From positions 1-54,477 of the forward strand of contig JAABSM010000020.1 in the NCBI GenBank assembly GCA_011390365.1: a stretch of DNA of 54,477 nucleotides, written 5' to 3'. The notes below the pieces were generated by a model. It worked only from the letters and a program-made list of their open reading frames with translations. It did no database searches and had not been told where the DNA came from. Source of the DNA: Gammaproteobacteria bacterium. GTDB lineage: Bacteria; Pseudomonadota; Gammaproteobacteria; Chromatiales; Chromatiaceae. This document shows positions 7,067-16,704 of this stretch, piece after piece. Position 1 is the first letter of the stretch; the number at the start of each line of letters is the position of its first letter. A program made the translations under genes and the position numbers.

Positions 7067-9445
7067 TCACCGCTCGCGGCCCCTCTCTTCCCGATGTTTC
7101 TCCCCGATTCTCAGGAAAGCATGTCGGCTGGCCATGAAGGCGTGAAAGTCCGGGTAGCGGTCGGCCAACAGGTCGGCGTTCAGGGACATCACCGGGGTCT
7201 CGCCAGGCGACTCGGCCAGGCCGGGGGCGAGGAGGAGGAGTTCGTCGCGCATGCCGCCGACGCCGATCACCACCATATTGTCCAGGTCGCGCGGCGTTAC
7301 CTCGATCCCGGGACGGGTGAATTCGGCGCCATGGGAGACCCAGATCGTGGTCTCCGCGCCTTCCCGTTGCGACAGGGCCAGGCGGATCTCGCGGAGGAGT
7401 TCGGGGGCGATGCGCTCGAAGGTGTCGATCTCTTCGACGGGTAGCAGCCAGTAGCGGGTGTTTTGCCGCGGCCGGTGATAGCTCGGGGATGGCGCGACCG
7501 CCCGATCTCCCGCCTCGCCCCTTGGCGGATGGCCCGCTTCACCCGCGCCGCGGGCCGCATCCCAGGCGTCGAGATAACCGTTGCTGAGTCGGAGGAAGGC
7601 CAGGTAGTCGGTCGGCAGTTCCATCTGAAGCCGCCGTTGCACCGCCGCGATGGCGGAGGGAGACGCGGGCTCACGCAGCAATCGCGGCGGGGCGGGCGGG
7701 ACCGAACGGGCGTCGCCGCGGCGCTGGCGCAGGTCGGCGTACTGACGGCCTTCCATCTCCTCCATCTCTTTCAGTAGCCGCGGCCACTCAAGCTGGGCGC
7801 TGGCGGCGATCTTCTCTTCCAGGGGATTGGGCATCCTGCCGTCATTGGCGAGGGCGTAGGCGAAGCCGCCGACGTACTCCCAGGCCCAGGCCAGCGGCAG
7901 GGCGAAGATGGCGAGGTAGAGGCCCAGCAACAGGGCGCGGGTGAGCGGGGCGGGGGGCTTGATGGTCAGCCCGTCGAGCAGATCCTGGATGGCGCGGGCC
8001 TTTTGCATCACCGGCTTGTAGTTTTTCTTGTGGCGATCATAACAGGCGATGACCCGAGCCGCCGGGTCTTCATCCTGGCTGGAAGAAACCTCCCGCAACT
8101 CCGCCAGGATCTTGCGTTTGCGCCACAGATCGAAGGCGGCGAACAGGGGGATCAGACCGATCAGCGCCAGGATCCCGTCGATCTGGAAGCCCAGCCAGAG
8201 CAGCGCGGCGGCCCCGCCCAACTCGATGAGGATCAACAGCGCCAGAGCGCGGGCGGGGATCATCGCCTTCAGGAATTGTCCGCCGTCGAGGGGCGGGATG
8301 GGCAGTAGGTTGAAGTAGTTAAGGACCAGCAACACGATCGCGAAGAGATACAACATGCCGCCCGGATCCCACTGCAACGCGACAACCAGCAGCAGCCAAC
8401 CCAGCAGGATTCCGGGCAGCGGCCCCATCAGGAAGACGAAGGCGCGATTGGCCGCCGCGGGGCGTCGCTCGATGCCGCTGGCGATGCCGCCGATCAGGGG
8501 CAGCATGAGGATTTGCAGGTTGTGGTAGCCGAGCCAGCGCATCGCCAGATAGTGGCCCAGTTCGTGGAGAAGGATCGCCGGAAGCAGCAGTGCGGCCAGG
8601 CGCCAGTCCCAGATCGCCGCCGCCGCGAGCACGAACAGCAGGCTGGTCAGGAGCAGCAGAAAGCCCTGGGTAAGGGGGGTGGGGGAGAGCCGCTGGGCCG
8701 CTTGCCATTGGCGAAACAGGGCCGCGGCGGCTTGGGGTTCGATGGGCGCGGCCTCCGGTTGGTTCTGGAGCTCCTTGCCGATAAGGGAGCGAAACAGAAA
8801 ACGCAGCGCCGGCCGCCAGTGGGGCACGAAGCCGCCGCCGGGGTGGGGACGGATCAGCCCCTTTCCCCGGTACCACTGGATGGTGTCCCGCTCGTAGTCG
8901 TTGAGAAACTCAAGCAGCGTGTCGGGCTCATGGATCGCCTCCACCTCTTCGTCATCGATGACCGCCAGGTGCGCGGTCCACAGGGTGGAGAGGGTGTCCG
9001 CCACGATCACCGCGCCCCGCAAGGTCTCCCGCGGCGGACGCGGCAGCAGTTCGGGGATGCGGTCGGCGGTGGCCAGCACCGCGCCGTCTCGAGCGCGGGA
9101 AAACAGTGCCACCAGGCAGCGATCCGGGGCGAGAAAGACGTTGGGCGGCGCGACCCGGGCGAAGATCTTGCCGTCTCCATCCCGGTAATAACGGGCGAAG
9201 GGGGGCATCAGCGCATCCTCGGGCGCGTAATCGGTGCGCGTCCAGAGGAACGGTTCGAAGCCGAGCGCCCGCAACTCCCGGTCCGCGGCGTCGAAGTAGG
9301 GTCGCCAGGCATCGGCAAGGTCGGGGGCGTCGCTGGCGACGAAGCGCATCCGCTCCGGAACCCGCTGCGCCAGTAACATGCGCAGCGCCATCAGCAGCGC
9401 GATGAAGATGACGAAGAGAATGGCGAGTTGGATGTAGTCCATCAT
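7067..9445 (-). CDS. M50 (site-2-protease-type) membrane metalloprotease with C-terminal SMI1/KNR4-like region, 792 aa
   Basis: An intramembrane zinc protease candidate. Residues 4-27 are a membrane segment. Residues 30-250 are a soluble region with no motif I recognise. The M50 core has HELGH (294-298) inside a membrane helix and NLLPIPPLDGG (379-389), the second zinc-ligand motif, with about five more membrane segments. Another helix is at about 503-523. Residues 590-740 resemble a SMI1/KNR4 (SUKH) domain: AAVQRRLQMELPTDYLAFLR, LSNGYLD, then YWLLPVEEIDTFERI. SUKH domains are known as immunity or ligand-binding modules. The combination is unusual. No operon partner: the PPTase gene starts 91 bases upstream. 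Confidence 0.8.
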   Translation of the reverse strand: MMDYIQLAILFVIFIALLMALRMLLAQRVPERMRFVASDAPDLADAWRPYFDAADRELRALGFEPFLWTRTDYAPEDALMPPFARYYRDGDGKIFARVAPPNVFLAPDRCLVALFSRARDGAVLATADRIPELLPRPPRETLRGAVIVADTLSTLWTAHLAVIDDEEVEAIHEPDTLLEFLNDYERDTIQWYRGKGLIRPHPGGGFVPHWRPALRFLFRSLIGKELQNQPEAAPIEPQAAAALFRQWQAAQRLSPTPLTQGFLLLLTSLLFVLAAAAIWDWRLAALLLPAILLHELGHYLAMRWLGYHNLQILMLPLIGGIASGIERRPAAANRAFVFLMGPLPGILLGWLLLVVALQWDPGGMLYLFAIVLLVLNYFNLLPIPPLDGGQFLKAMIPARALALLILIELGGAAALLWLGFQIDGILALIGLIPLFAAFDLWRKRKILAELREVSSSQDEDPAARVIACYDRHKKNYKPVMQKARAIQDLLDGLTIKPPAPLTRALLLGLYLAIFALPLAWAWEYVGGFAYALANDGRMPNPLEEKIAASAQLEWPRLLKEMEEMEGRQYADLRQRRGDARSVPPAPPRLLREPASPSAIAAVQRRLQMELPTDYLAFLRLSNGYLDAWDAARGAGEAGHPPRGEAGDRAVAPSPSYHRPRQNTRYWLLPVEEIDTFERIAPELLREIRLALSQREGAETTIWVSHGAEFTRPGIEVTPRDLDNMVVIGVGGMRDELLLLAPGLAESPGETPVMSLNADLLADRYPDFHAFMASRHAFLRIGEKHREERGRER

Positions 9446-9535
9446 TCAAGTTTGGCACGCACGTCGGAGGAGCGCCAGTCCCGCAAGGAGTGGCACTCCT
9501 GGTTCGGATCCGCCTTGGGGCGCCGCGCTTCTGGG

Positions 9536-10255
9536 CTATTGCGCTTGCGGGCCGAGTTGATAGCCGACGATGGTTGGCGCGGTCAGGCCGCTTGCCAGAC
9601 AGGCGATCCAGTCTTGTCGCGGGATGAGGTGCAACAGCGTCGGGGGAACGCGGCTTCGGTCGTCAGAGAAGATACCGCCGCCGTGCAGTTTCGCGCGCGC
9701 CTCGAGGGCGGTCCAGTGCTGGAAAAAGCCTTGCGGAAGGTCGCGCTCAGGCAGCCCCTCCAGTTCCTGGGTGACGGCGGGCGGAAAGGTCCGTCTGGCG
9801 ATGGCGATGGCGTTGGCCAGCGGGCGGATGGGTTCGATGTCGATGCCGACCGGCCGGCGGCAGACGGCGAGCAGGGCGAGTTCGTCACTGTGGCTGAGGT
9901 TGAACTCCAGTGGCGCAGAGGCCTCACGCGCGGGGTCGAGGGCAAGCGCGGGTTTGCCGTTGGGGCCGTAGGCGAAGATGAGGTCTTCAGGGTCGGCGGG
10001 TTTTGCCCCGTCCGGCGGGAGATAACCGGCGAGGATGCGCCGCAGGCTGGCGCGGGCGACGCTGAAGCGTCGTTGCAGCGTCTCGGTGGCGAAGCGTTGC
10101 GCCCGTTCGCTTTCATCCTGGCTCAGCAGCGAACGGCAGCTATCCACTGGGTGGCGGTCGAGTTCGATACGCCAGAGGTGGATGGCGTTTTCCGGCAACC
10201 CCGGCGAGGTGCGCGCAGGGGTAAATTCAAGCAGGGTGAACGGGCTAGCGGGCAT
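9536..10255 (-). CDS. 4'-phosphopantetheinyl transferase (Sfp type), 239 aa
   Basis: Transfers phosphopantetheine from CoA to carrier proteins. Motifs are GKPALALD, FNLSHSDELALLAV, VGIDIEPIRP (Mg-binding Asp and Glu) and FFQHWTALEARAKLHGGGI, matching the W-x3-E-A-x2-K motif of the Sfp family. I chose the ATG at 10255, with AGGATG before it, over one at 10276. The length is usual for Sfp/HetI-like enzymes. No polyketide, peptide-synthetase or fatty-acid genes are in the window, so its carrier protein is elsewhere. It follows a repeat-rich 350 bp gap. Confidence 0.9.
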   Translation of the reverse strand: MPASPFTLLEFTPARTSPGLPENAIHLWRIELDRHPVDSCRSLLSQDESERAQRFATETLQRRFSVARASLRRILAGYLPPDGAKPADPEDLIFAYGPNGKPALALDPAREASAPLEFNLSHSDELALLAVCRRPVGIDIEPIRPLANAIAIARRTFPPAVTQELEGLPERDLPQGFFQHWTALEARAKLHGGGIFSDDRSRVPPTLLHLIPRQDWIACLASGLTAPTIVGYQLGPQAQ

Positions 10256-10279
10256 GACGCATCCTGATGGCAACAAGGT

Positions 10280-10411
10280 AAAGCCATGGAGGCACGGAGA
10301 TCACGGAGAGAAAATAACGCGCTGCATCACCTTCTGAGGCCATGGCCAAGGCGCTGAAGGTTGAGTTGATCACGTACAAAAAATTCTCCGTGCACTCGGT
10401 GTCTCTGTGGC
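10280..10411. repeat. R4 palindromic element, second copy
   Basis: Left end ATGGAGGCACGGAGATCACG, right end TTCTCCGTGCACTCGGTGTC then TCTGTGG. The ends form a loose inverted repeat around about 60 bp. It resembles the elements at 4917-5098 and 42963-43006. Confidence 0.65.
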
Positions 10412-10412
10412 T

Positions 10413-10475
10413 AACGATCATGGCGTTGCGCCACCCCGGATGATGAAACATAGGTGGCGCAACGCCGTGATCGTT
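10413..10475. repeat. Long perfect-stem inverted repeat in the ntrY-PPTase gap
   Basis: The arms 10413-10435 and 10453-10475 pair at 22 of 23 positions (AACGATCATGGCGTTGCGCC at the left) around a 17-base loop. There is no T run, so it is either a repeat element or a factor-independent stop of low quality downstream of ntrY. A C/G-rich stretch at 10476-10511 resembles part of repeat R5. 10512-10606 shows nothing I recognise. Confidence 0.85.
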
Positions 10476-10606
10476 CCCTCACCCCGGCCCTCTCCCAGAG
10501 GGAGAGGGGGAATAAGGAATCGCTGCGCGATGTTTCACAGTAACGGCTGTTATTGGGTTGAACGATCCGCGTAAATCCAAGGATCACACGGACAAACACG
10601 GAACAA

Positions 10607-12778
10607 TCATGCCGCGCCGTTCTTGAGCGGCAGGCGCAGGGTGACGCATGCGCCGCCGCTGTCGCGATTCTCGGCGGAGATGGCGCCGCCGTGTTCCTCG
10701 ATGATCTTCTTGACGATCGCCAGGCCGAGCCCGGTGCCCCTGGTCTTGGTGGTGACATAGGGCTCGAACAGGCGGCTGGCGACCTCGTCGTCGAAGCCGG
10801 GGCCGTTGTCGGCGATGACGATCTCCAGAAACGGCTGCCCGGCGTCATCGGCGAGGCGGCTGGTGATGGCGATGCGCGGCTGCTCGCCGCTCTCGACCGC
10901 CTCGCGGGCGTTCTTGAGCAGGTTGTGAAAGACCTGACGCATGCGCACCGCGTCCGCCATCAGTTGCGCCTCGCCGGCGTCGAGGGAGACCTCCAGTATG
11001 ATACCGCCGGGATCGGCGCGATAGAGCTCGATGACGTCGCCCAGCACCTTGTCGAGTACCATCGGTTCCGGGTTCATCTTGGGTGGACGGGCGTACTCGG
11101 AGAAGGTGTTGAGCATCTGCTTCATCGCCTCCACCTGGCTGATGATGGTGGCGGTGGAGCGGTCGAGGATGGCTGCGCTCTCCGCGTTGATCACCGGCAG
11201 ACACTTGTGGCGCAGGCGTTCGGCGGAGAGCTGGATGGGGGTCAGCGGGTTCTTGATCTCGTGGGCGAGACGACGGGCGACGCCCCCCCAGGCCGCATCC
11301 TGCTGGGCGCGGATCAGCGCGGTGACGTCGTCGAACACCAGCACATGGCCGCTGTTTTCATTGTCCGGGCGGGAAAGAGGGGTGAGGCGGCACAGCAGCA
11401 CCTGGCGGCCGCCGCCGGCGTGCAGCTCGATCTCGCCCCGCCACTCCCCCGGGGACTCCTCCAGCGCCTGCTCCACCAGGGAGACGAAACGCTGCACCTT
11501 GGGGCTGACCTCGGCCAGTTCGTCGAGGGAGCGCTCCGACAGCGGGTGCTCGCAGAGGTCGAGGATCTCGCGCGCCGCCGGGTTGACGGTGCCCAGCTTG
11601 CGCCTCTCGTCGAAGGCGATGACGCCCGAGGAGAGGCGGCTGAGGATGGTCTCCAGATAGGCGTGTTGCACCTCCAGCTCCCGTTGGCTGCGGTCGGCGG
11701 CGTCGCGGGCGGCGGCGATGCGGCGCGACATGGCGTTGAAGGAGGCGACCAGAAAGGTCAGCTCATCCCGGGATTTGGGGCGGGGCAGTTGCAGGCCGTA
11801 GTGGCCGTTGGCCACCTCGCGGGTGCCGTCGGCGATCTCGATGATCGGCGCGGTCAGCCGGCGCGAGGCGTAGAAGGCGGCCCAGATCGCCGACAGCACG
11901 CTGAACAGCAGCACCAGCGCCAGGGTCAGGGTGAAGCTGTTCTTCAGGCTCTGGCGCAGGAACGACAGCTCCTTGTACTGGTTGTAGGCCCGCTGGACCT
12001 TTTCGGTGAGAGAGGTGACGTTGACCGAGGTCGGGTAGAGGGCCTGAAGGATGTAGGGTCGGAAGGGGGCGGCGACCACCACCCGCACCTGCAGGATGCC
12101 GCTGTCGCCCTGGGGCGAGAGGGCGACGAAGGTCCCCTCGTCCCGTACCTGGCGCAGCACCGAATCGTCGGGCCGGTCCGGCACCAGCTTGGTGATGTCG
12201 ATGTTGCTGGAGGAGATCATCGCGCCATTGGTCTCCATCAGCAGCAGTTCGGTGGCCCCGTAGCGCTCGCGCAGCTCTCTCAGGCTGAGGGTGAGGCCGG
12301 TGATGGAGATCCCATCGATCTCCGAGATCAACTGCTGGGTGGTCTTCAGCCGTTCCCGCTGGTGCAGCGCCAGCGACGCGCGCGAGAGCTCCATGGCATC
12401 CTCCATGGCCTGATCGATCTTGACGTTGAACCAGCTGTCGATGCCGTGCAGCAGGAACTGCTGGGAGTAGTAGTAGACCACCGCCACCGGCACCAGCGCG
12501 AGGGTGATGAAGAGCGCCACCATGCGCAGGGTGAGGCCGGAACCTGCCGCCTGGCGTCGATAGCGCAGCACCAGTTGGGCGATGTTGATGCCTACCAGCA
12601 CCACCAGCGCGAGCAGGCCGAAGCCGATCAGGATCAGCAGCGGCACGAAGTGGCGATTGAGTTCGGCGGCGTTCTGCACCGCCCCGCTCATCAGGTGCAG
12701 GCCGGCCAGCAGCAACAGCAGCAGCGCCGCCACCGGCAGCGGGCCGGCGATGAAGCGTTTCAGGGTATGAGTGAACAT
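10607..12778 (-). CDS. ntrY: NtrY-like membrane sensor histidine kinase, 723 aa
   Basis: A nitrogen-related sensor kinase of the NtrY class. Membrane segments lie at about 11-31, 46-70, 85-105 and 282-303, with a periplasmic sensor region between the last two. HAMP follows (about 304-355), then a PAS domain (365-490), HisKA with the phospho-acceptor in [15 protein letters not shown] (H506), and the ATPase with [17 protein letters not shown] and [11 protein letters not shown]. The ATG at 12778 overlaps the 3' end of the DUF4390 gene by 19 bases; an upstream open extension is antisense-like filler. The partner regulator ntrX, which normally follows, is not here: the next 350 bp hold only repeats. 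Confidence 0.9.
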   Translation of the reverse strand: MFTHTLKRFIAGPLPVAALLLLLLAGLHLMSGAVQNAAELNRHFVPLLILIGFGLLALVVLVGINIAQLVLRYRRQAAGSGLTLRMVALFITLALVPVAVVYYYSQQFLLHGIDSWFNVKIDQAMEDAMELSRASLALHQRERLKTTQQLISEIDGISITGLTLSLRELRERYGATELLLMETNGAMISSSNIDITKLVPDRPDDSVLRQVRDEGTFVALSPQGDSGILQVRVVVAAPFRPYILQALYPTSVNVTSLTEKVQRAYNQYKELSFLRQSLKNSFTLTLALVLLFSVLSAIWAAFYASRRLTAPIIEIADGTREVANGHYGLQLPRPKSRDELTFLVASFNAMSRRIAAARDAADRSQRELEVQHAYLETILSRLSSGVIAFDERRKLGTVNPAAREILDLCEHPLSERSLDELAEVSPKVQRFVSLVEQALEESPGEWRGEIELHAGGGRQVLLCRLTPLSRPDNENSGHVLVFDDVTALIRAQQDAAWGGVARRLAHEIKNPLTPIQLSAERLRHKCLPVINAESAAILDRSTATIISQVEAMKQMLNTFSEYARPPKMNPEPMVLDKVLGDVIELYRADPGGIILEVSLDAGEAQLMADAVRMRQVFHNLLKNAREAVESGEQPRIAITSRLADDAGQPFLEIVIADNGPGFDDEVASRLFEPYVTTKTRGTGLGLAIVKKIIEEHGGAISAENRDSGGACVTLRLPLKNGAA

Positions 12779-13359
12779 GTGGCGGGTTTGCTGTGCAGTT
12801 TCCAGGCGTTGGAGAGGTAGGCCATGGGTCGCAATGGCAGCGGCAGGGCGTCGAGATCCAGCTCCGCTTGCAGGCTCAGGGTGTAGCCATGGCCCTTGGC
12901 GAGGGCGTCGCGGCGAATGACGGGCAACTCCTCGATCCGTCCCAGGGCATTGAGGGCGGCGTCGAGGGTGGCGAAGACCCGCGGGTAGCTGGTGGTGGCG
13001 TCGCTGACCTGATACATCCTCGCCAGCGCGTGGTAGTGGATGCTGTGGGAACGGACCTCCTGGTGGCGGTCCGCGTCCCACCAGTGGGCGTCGTCATCGC
13101 GCAGCCGCAACGACAGATCCACCTTTAGCGGCACGCCGTTCTCCACCGCCTCCCGGACCTCTTTGGAGAGGGTGTATTGGATATTCACATTGGCGACATA
13201 GTGGGCGCCTTCGCGGTCCAGCCCGCATTTGAGATAGGTGATCTGGAACTCCCCGCCCTGGGCGAGCAGGGGGAAGAGGCAGCCGATCAGCAGGAGAAGG
13301 GGGCATTGGGGTTTGCCGGGACTCTTCCTGCTGCCCCGAAACCACGACAACAGCGCCAT
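12760..13359 (-). CDS. DUF4390 protein, exported, 199 aa
   Basis: A DUF4390 family protein, almost always found between rsmB and ntrY. The N-terminus has a basic stretch and a hydrophobic segment (about residues 19-35, [14 protein letters not shown]), consistent with a signal peptide or lipoprotein-like anchor. The rest is a beta-rich domain with [20 protein letters not shown] and [15 protein letters not shown]. No enzymatic motif is seen. It overlaps ntrY, so co-expression is likely. A role in sensing together with NtrY is often assumed from gene order but is not shown by this sequence. Confidence 0.85.
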   Translation of the reverse strand: MALLSWFRGSRKSPGKPQCPLLLLIGCLFPLLAQGGEFQITYLKCGLDREGAHYVANVNIQYTLSKEVREAVENGVPLKVDLSLRLRDDDAHWWDADRHQEVRSHSIHYHALARMYQVSDATTSYPRVFATLDAALNALGRIEELPVIRRDALAKGHGYTLSLQAELDLDALPLPLRPMAYLSNAWKLHSKPATCSLIP

Positions 13360-13365
13360 TACCGC

Positions 13366-13424
13366 GGAGCGCGCGGCTTGACGCGCGAATCTATCCCCCG
13401 TTGGCGCGTCAAGCCGCGCGCTCC
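13366..13424. repeat. R6 perfect 21 bp inverted repeat
   Basis: The arms 13366-13386 and 13404-13424 (GGAGCGCGCGGCTTGACGCG at the left) are perfectly complementary around a 17-base loop. A related copy lies at 22446-22509. It sits just 5' of the DUF4390 gene on its coding strand. Confidence 0.92.
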
Positions 13425-13479
13425 GAGATGGCGTGCGAAAAACGCAAGGGAGGGTCTGTTCCCACTACTTGAAAGAAAG

Positions 13480-13618
13480 GTCCCCCCGCCCGCCGGGGGA
13501 TGGACAGGGAGGGGGTGCTGGAGGCGGCAGGGTAGATTCATGTTTTCCCGTCCACCTTGAGCGCCCTCCCCCAAGCCCCCTCCCCCCAGCCCCCTCCCGG
13601 CGGGAGGGGGAGCGGTTT
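13480..13618 (-). repeat. R5 GC-rich repeat, copy 1 (inverted relative to copy 2)
   Basis: On the minus strand this region reads CCGCTCCCCCTCCCGCCGGG, then a run of GGGGGCTGGGGGGAGGG, an AT-richer middle, CCTCCAGCACCCCCTCCCTG and CCCCCGGCGGG. The same order of blocks is found on the plus strand at 33863-33990. The ends form C-rich/G-rich hairpins. Confidence 0.88.
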
Positions 13619-13647
13619 GGCGGTTTTGTTCAGCACTCGGACTACCA

Positions 13648-15258
13648 TCAACTTCCCGTTTTTTGTTCGACAGGCGAGTCTTGCTTTTTGAGCAGGGCGT
13701 AGTAAAAGCCGTCCATGTCGCCGTCGCCGGGCAGGATCTGGCGTCCCGGGCCGTCGGCGCGGCCCCAGTCGCCCTCGATATGGACCGGGGCGGCATCCGC
13801 CTGACGTTCCAGAAACGCGTCGACCTGGGCGCGATTCTCGTCCGGCAGGATCGAGCAGGTGGCGTAGAGCAGTCGCCCGCCGGGTTTCAATAGCGGCCAC
13901 GCCGCGTCGAGGATGCGCGCCTGTTCCTCGGTGAGGGCGGGGATGTCCTTGGGGCGACGCAGCCACTTGATATCGGGGTGGCGGCGAATCACGCCGGTGG
14001 CGGAGCAGGGGACGTCGAGCAGGATGCGGTCGTACTGCCGCTCGGCCCACTCCCCTTCGGGATTGGCGGCATCCCCTACGCATATCTCCGCCTGCTGGCC
14101 CAGTCGCGCGAGATTGTCGCGCAGACGCCCGAGGCGGCGCTCCTCCTTGTCGAGGGCGGTCAGTTTGGCATTGGGGGCCAGCTCCAGGATGTGGCAGCTC
14201 TTGCCGCCGGGGGCGGCGCAGGCGTCGAGAATGGTCTCGCCGTCCCGGGGCGACAGCAATAGCGCCGCGAGTTGCGCGCCGCCATCCTGGACCGAGATAT
14301 GACCCTCGCCGAAGCCGGGCAGCTTGAACACGTCCATCGCCTGATCCAGGCGCAGGGCATCGGGCAGACCGGCCAGCGGACGCGCCGCCATGCCCTGTTG
14401 CGCCAGGGTTTGGGCGTAGTCGCGCAGCGCGATCTTGGCGCGGTTGACGCGCAGGATCATGGGCGGGCGCTGGTTGGCCTGTTCCAGGATGCGCGCCCAG
14501 TCATCGGGCCAGGCCTGCTGGAGCCGCTCCACCAGCCACAACGGATGGGAGTGACGCCAGGCGTCGTCCTGGTCGACGATCTCCGCCTGGGCCTCGCCCT
14601 GGCGCTGATAATTGCGCAACACCCCGTTGATCAGGCCGCGCGCCCAGGATTTGCCCAGCCCGGCGGCGGCGTTGACCGTCTCCGAGACGGCGGCGTGGGG
14701 CGGGGTGCGCAGATACTCCAGCTGATAGAGGCCGACCAGCAGCAGCGCCTCCACGTCCAGGTGCTTGTCCTTGAGCGGGTGATCCAGCAGCCGCTGGGCG
14801 ATGGCGCGCAGGCGGTGGCCCCAGCGCGCGACCCCCTGGGTCAACTCGGCGGCGAGGGCGCGGTCCTGTTCGGCGGTACGCTTGAGATCCTTGGAGAGCA
14901 GGTCGGACAACGAGCGCCCCTCCCACACGCGCAGGATCATCTGCGCCGCCAGCAGCCGCGGCGAGATGGGCCGCGGCTGTGGGGGATTGGGCGAGTGAGG
15001 GGACGGCCGGCGAGGGGCGCGCGGGCCGCGATCTTCGCGATCGCCGTTGCCGGGTTTACCCCCGCCGCGCTTGTCGAAGCCGCCCTTGGCCTTGTTCGGG
15101 CGGGGCGAGCCGTAGGGGCTGGATCCCCTCTCCGGGCTCGGTTCACCTCCCTGTTCGGATTTCACCGGCCTGTTCCCCTTGGGGCTTCTCTTCTTGGCCG
15201 GCGCGGCGTGTGCGCCCTTGTGCTTGTTCGGGGTCTTGTAGGGGGACGGCTTATCCAA
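13648..15258 (-). CDS. rsmB: 16S rRNA (cytosine-967-C5)-methyltransferase RsmB, 536 aa, with a long basic N-terminal extension
   Basis: Methylates C967 of 16S rRNA. The NusB-like RNA-binding domain starts near LLAAQMILRVWEGRSLSDLL; the SAM site is ACAAPGGKSCHILEL, followed by DVPCSATGVIRRHPDIKW and the catalytic-Cys motif LLYATCSILPDEN. The family is usually about 430 residues. Here the first 95 or so are Lys/Arg/Pro/Gly-rich and look disordered (for example KKRSPKGNRPVKSEQGG). No ATG suits the start; I propose TTG at 15258, which overlaps the fmt stop by 8 bases and has GGAGGGGGAAACCC upstream. The start is therefore less certain than the identity. Confidence 0.9.
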   Translation of the reverse strand: MDKPSPYKTPNKHKGAHAAPAKKRSPKGNRPVKSEQGGEPSPERGSSPYGSPRPNKAKGGFDKRGGGKPGNGDREDRGPRAPRRPSPHSPNPPQPRPISPRLLAAQMILRVWEGRSLSDLLSKDLKRTAEQDRALAAELTQGVARWGHRLRAIAQRLLDHPLKDKHLDVEALLLVGLYQLEYLRTPPHAAVSETVNAAAGLGKSWARGLINGVLRNYQRQGEAQAEIVDQDDAWRHSHPLWLVERLQQAWPDDWARILEQANQRPPMILRVNRAKIALRDYAQTLAQQGMAARPLAGLPDALRLDQAMDVFKLPGFGEGHISVQDGGAQLAALLLSPRDGETILDACAAPGGKSCHILELAPNAKLTALDKEERRLGRLRDNLARLGQQAEICVGDAANPEGEWAERQYDRILLDVPCSATGVIRRHPDIKWLRRPKDIPALTEEQARILDAAWPLLKPGGRLLYATCSILPDENRAQVDAFLERQADAAPVHIEGDWGRADGPGRQILPGDGDMDGFYYALLKKQDSPVEQKTGS

Positions 15259-16189
15259 GGGTTTCCCCCTCCAGATTATGGGCGTTAACGAAGTCGATGC
15301 TGTGCATGGCGCGTTTTCCGGGGAGTTGCAGTTGCAGAATACGTAGCACCCCGTCGCCGCTGGCGACGTCGACGCCGTCACGGGTGCAGGCGACGACCAT
15401 GCCGGGCTCGGCGTTGGCCTCCCGCGCCATCGGCGTGGCGCGCCAGACGCGCAGCATCTTTTCGCCCAGCGGGGTCTGGGCCACCGGCCAGGGGTTGAAG
15501 GCGCGGATCTGGCGGTCGATCTGGGCCGCGCTCTGGGACCAGTCGATGGTCGCCTCCTGTTTTTCCAGCTTTTTGGCGTAGTTGGCGAGGGCGTCGTCCT
15601 GGACCTCGCCCTTCAGCGAGCCGTCGAGGATGCCGGGCAGCGCCGCCATCAATGCCTCCGCGCCGAGGGCGGCGAGGCGGTCGTGGAGTTCGCCGCCGGT
15701 ATCCTCGGCTTGGATGGGGCAGGTCGCCTTGTGCAGCATGGGGCCGGTGTCGAGCCCCGCCTCCATCCGCATGATGGTGATGCCGCTCTCGTCGTCGCCG
15801 GCGAGGATGGCGCGCTGAATCGGCGCCGCGCCGCGCCAGCGCGGCAGCAGCGAGGCGTGGATGTTGATGCAGCCCAGCCGCGGCGCGTCGAGCACCCGTT
15901 GCGGCAGGATCAGGCCATAGGCGGCGACGATCATCAGATCCGCGGCGAAGGCTTCAAGTTCCTCGATCGCCGCCTCGTCGCGAAAGTTCAGCGGCTGACA
16001 GACCGGCAGCCCCGCCTCCAGGGCGCACTGTTTGACCGGGCTGGCGGAGGCCTTGCGGCCACGCCCGGCGGGGCGGTCTGGCTGGGTATAGACGCCGACC
16101 ACCTGATGGCCGGCGTCGAGCAGGGCGCGCAGCGGCGGGGTGGCGAAGTCCGGCGTGCCGGCGTAGATGATTCTGGGCTTGGCGGTCAT
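15251..16189 (-). CDS. fmt: Methionyl-tRNA formyltransferase, 312 aa
   Basis: Formylates initiator Met-tRNA. The start [20 protein letters not shown] is the typical Rossmann opening; [18 protein letters not shown] carries the catalytic His, and DTGPML and the C-terminal OB-type domain ([20 protein letters not shown]) follow. Length is normal. The ATG at 16189 overlaps the def stop by 4 bp (ATGA), and the end overlaps the proposed rsmB start, so def-fmt-rsmB is one translation-coupled unit, as in many bacteria. Confidence 0.96.
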   Translation of the reverse strand: MTAKPRIIYAGTPDFATPPLRALLDAGHQVVGVYTQPDRPAGRGRKASASPVKQCALEAGLPVCQPLNFRDEAAIEELEAFAADLMIVAAYGLILPQRVLDAPRLGCINIHASLLPRWRGAAPIQRAILAGDDESGITIMRMEAGLDTGPMLHKATCPIQAEDTGGELHDRLAALGAEALMAALPGILDGSLKGEVQDDALANYAKKLEKQEATIDWSQSAAQIDRQIRAFNPWPVAQTPLGEKMLRVWRATPMAREANAEPGMVVACTRDGVDVASGDGVLRILQLQLPGKRAMHSIDFVNAHNLEGETLG

Positions 16190-16704
16190 CCGGCGGCCTC
16201 GGCGGGGGCGTTGCGCTTCTCCTTCTCCAGCTTCTTGCGGATGCGCTGGCGCTTGAGATTGGAGAGGTAATCGATGAACAGCTTGCCCTCCAGATGATCC
16301 AGTTCGTGCTGGATGCACACCGCCAGCAGGCCGTCGGCGTCCAGCTCGAAGGGCTGGCCCTCCCGGTCGAGGGCGCGCACCCGGATGCGTTCGGCACGGG
16401 AGACGGTTTCACTGATGCCAGGCACCGACAGGCAGCCCTCTTCCATGCTCTCCCTGCCCTCCTCTTCGAGGATCTCCGGGTTGATCAGGCACAGCGGCTG
16501 ATCCCGGGTCTCGGAGATGTCGATCACCACCAGCCGCTTGGTGGCGTTGACCTGAGTGGCGGCCAGGCCGATGCCCGGGGCGTCGTACATGGTCTCGAAC
16601 ATGTCGTCCACCAGCTGGCGGATCTCGGCGTCGACCTGGGTGATGGGGGCGGCTCGATTTCGCAATCGAACATCGGGAAAGTGAAGGATCTCAAGTTTTG
16701 CCAT
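16186..16704 (-). CDS. def: Peptide deformylase, 172 aa
   Basis: Removes formyl groups from nascent proteins using Fe2+. All three motifs are present: [18 protein letters not shown] (metal Cys) and QHELDHLEG (two metal His plus Glu). The C-terminus has a basic tail ([15 protein letters not shown]) as in E. coli. It is the first gene of the minus-strand def-fmt-rsmB-DUF4390-ntrY block, and its promoter should lie in 16705-16790. Confidence 0.97.
   Translation of the reverse strand: MAKLEILHFPDVRLRNRAAPITQVDAEIRQLVDDMFETMYDAPGIGLAATQVNATKRLVVIDISETRDQPLCLINPEILEEEGRESMEEGCLSVPGISETVSRAERIRVRALDREGQPFELDADGLLAVCIQHELDHLEGKLFIDYLSNLKRQRIRKKLEKEKRNAPAEAAG

Noticed and set aside
10691-12820. A 709-codon plus-strand open frame
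   Set aside because: It lies antisense to the well-supported ntrY gene and its translation is low-complexity (Gly, Gln, His, Val rich), as expected from the mirror of a GC-rich gene.
13098-13360. Upstream extension of ntrY to 13081
   Set aside because: The extra 101 residues are the shifted reading of DUF4390; the hydrophobic start after 12778 fits NtrY.
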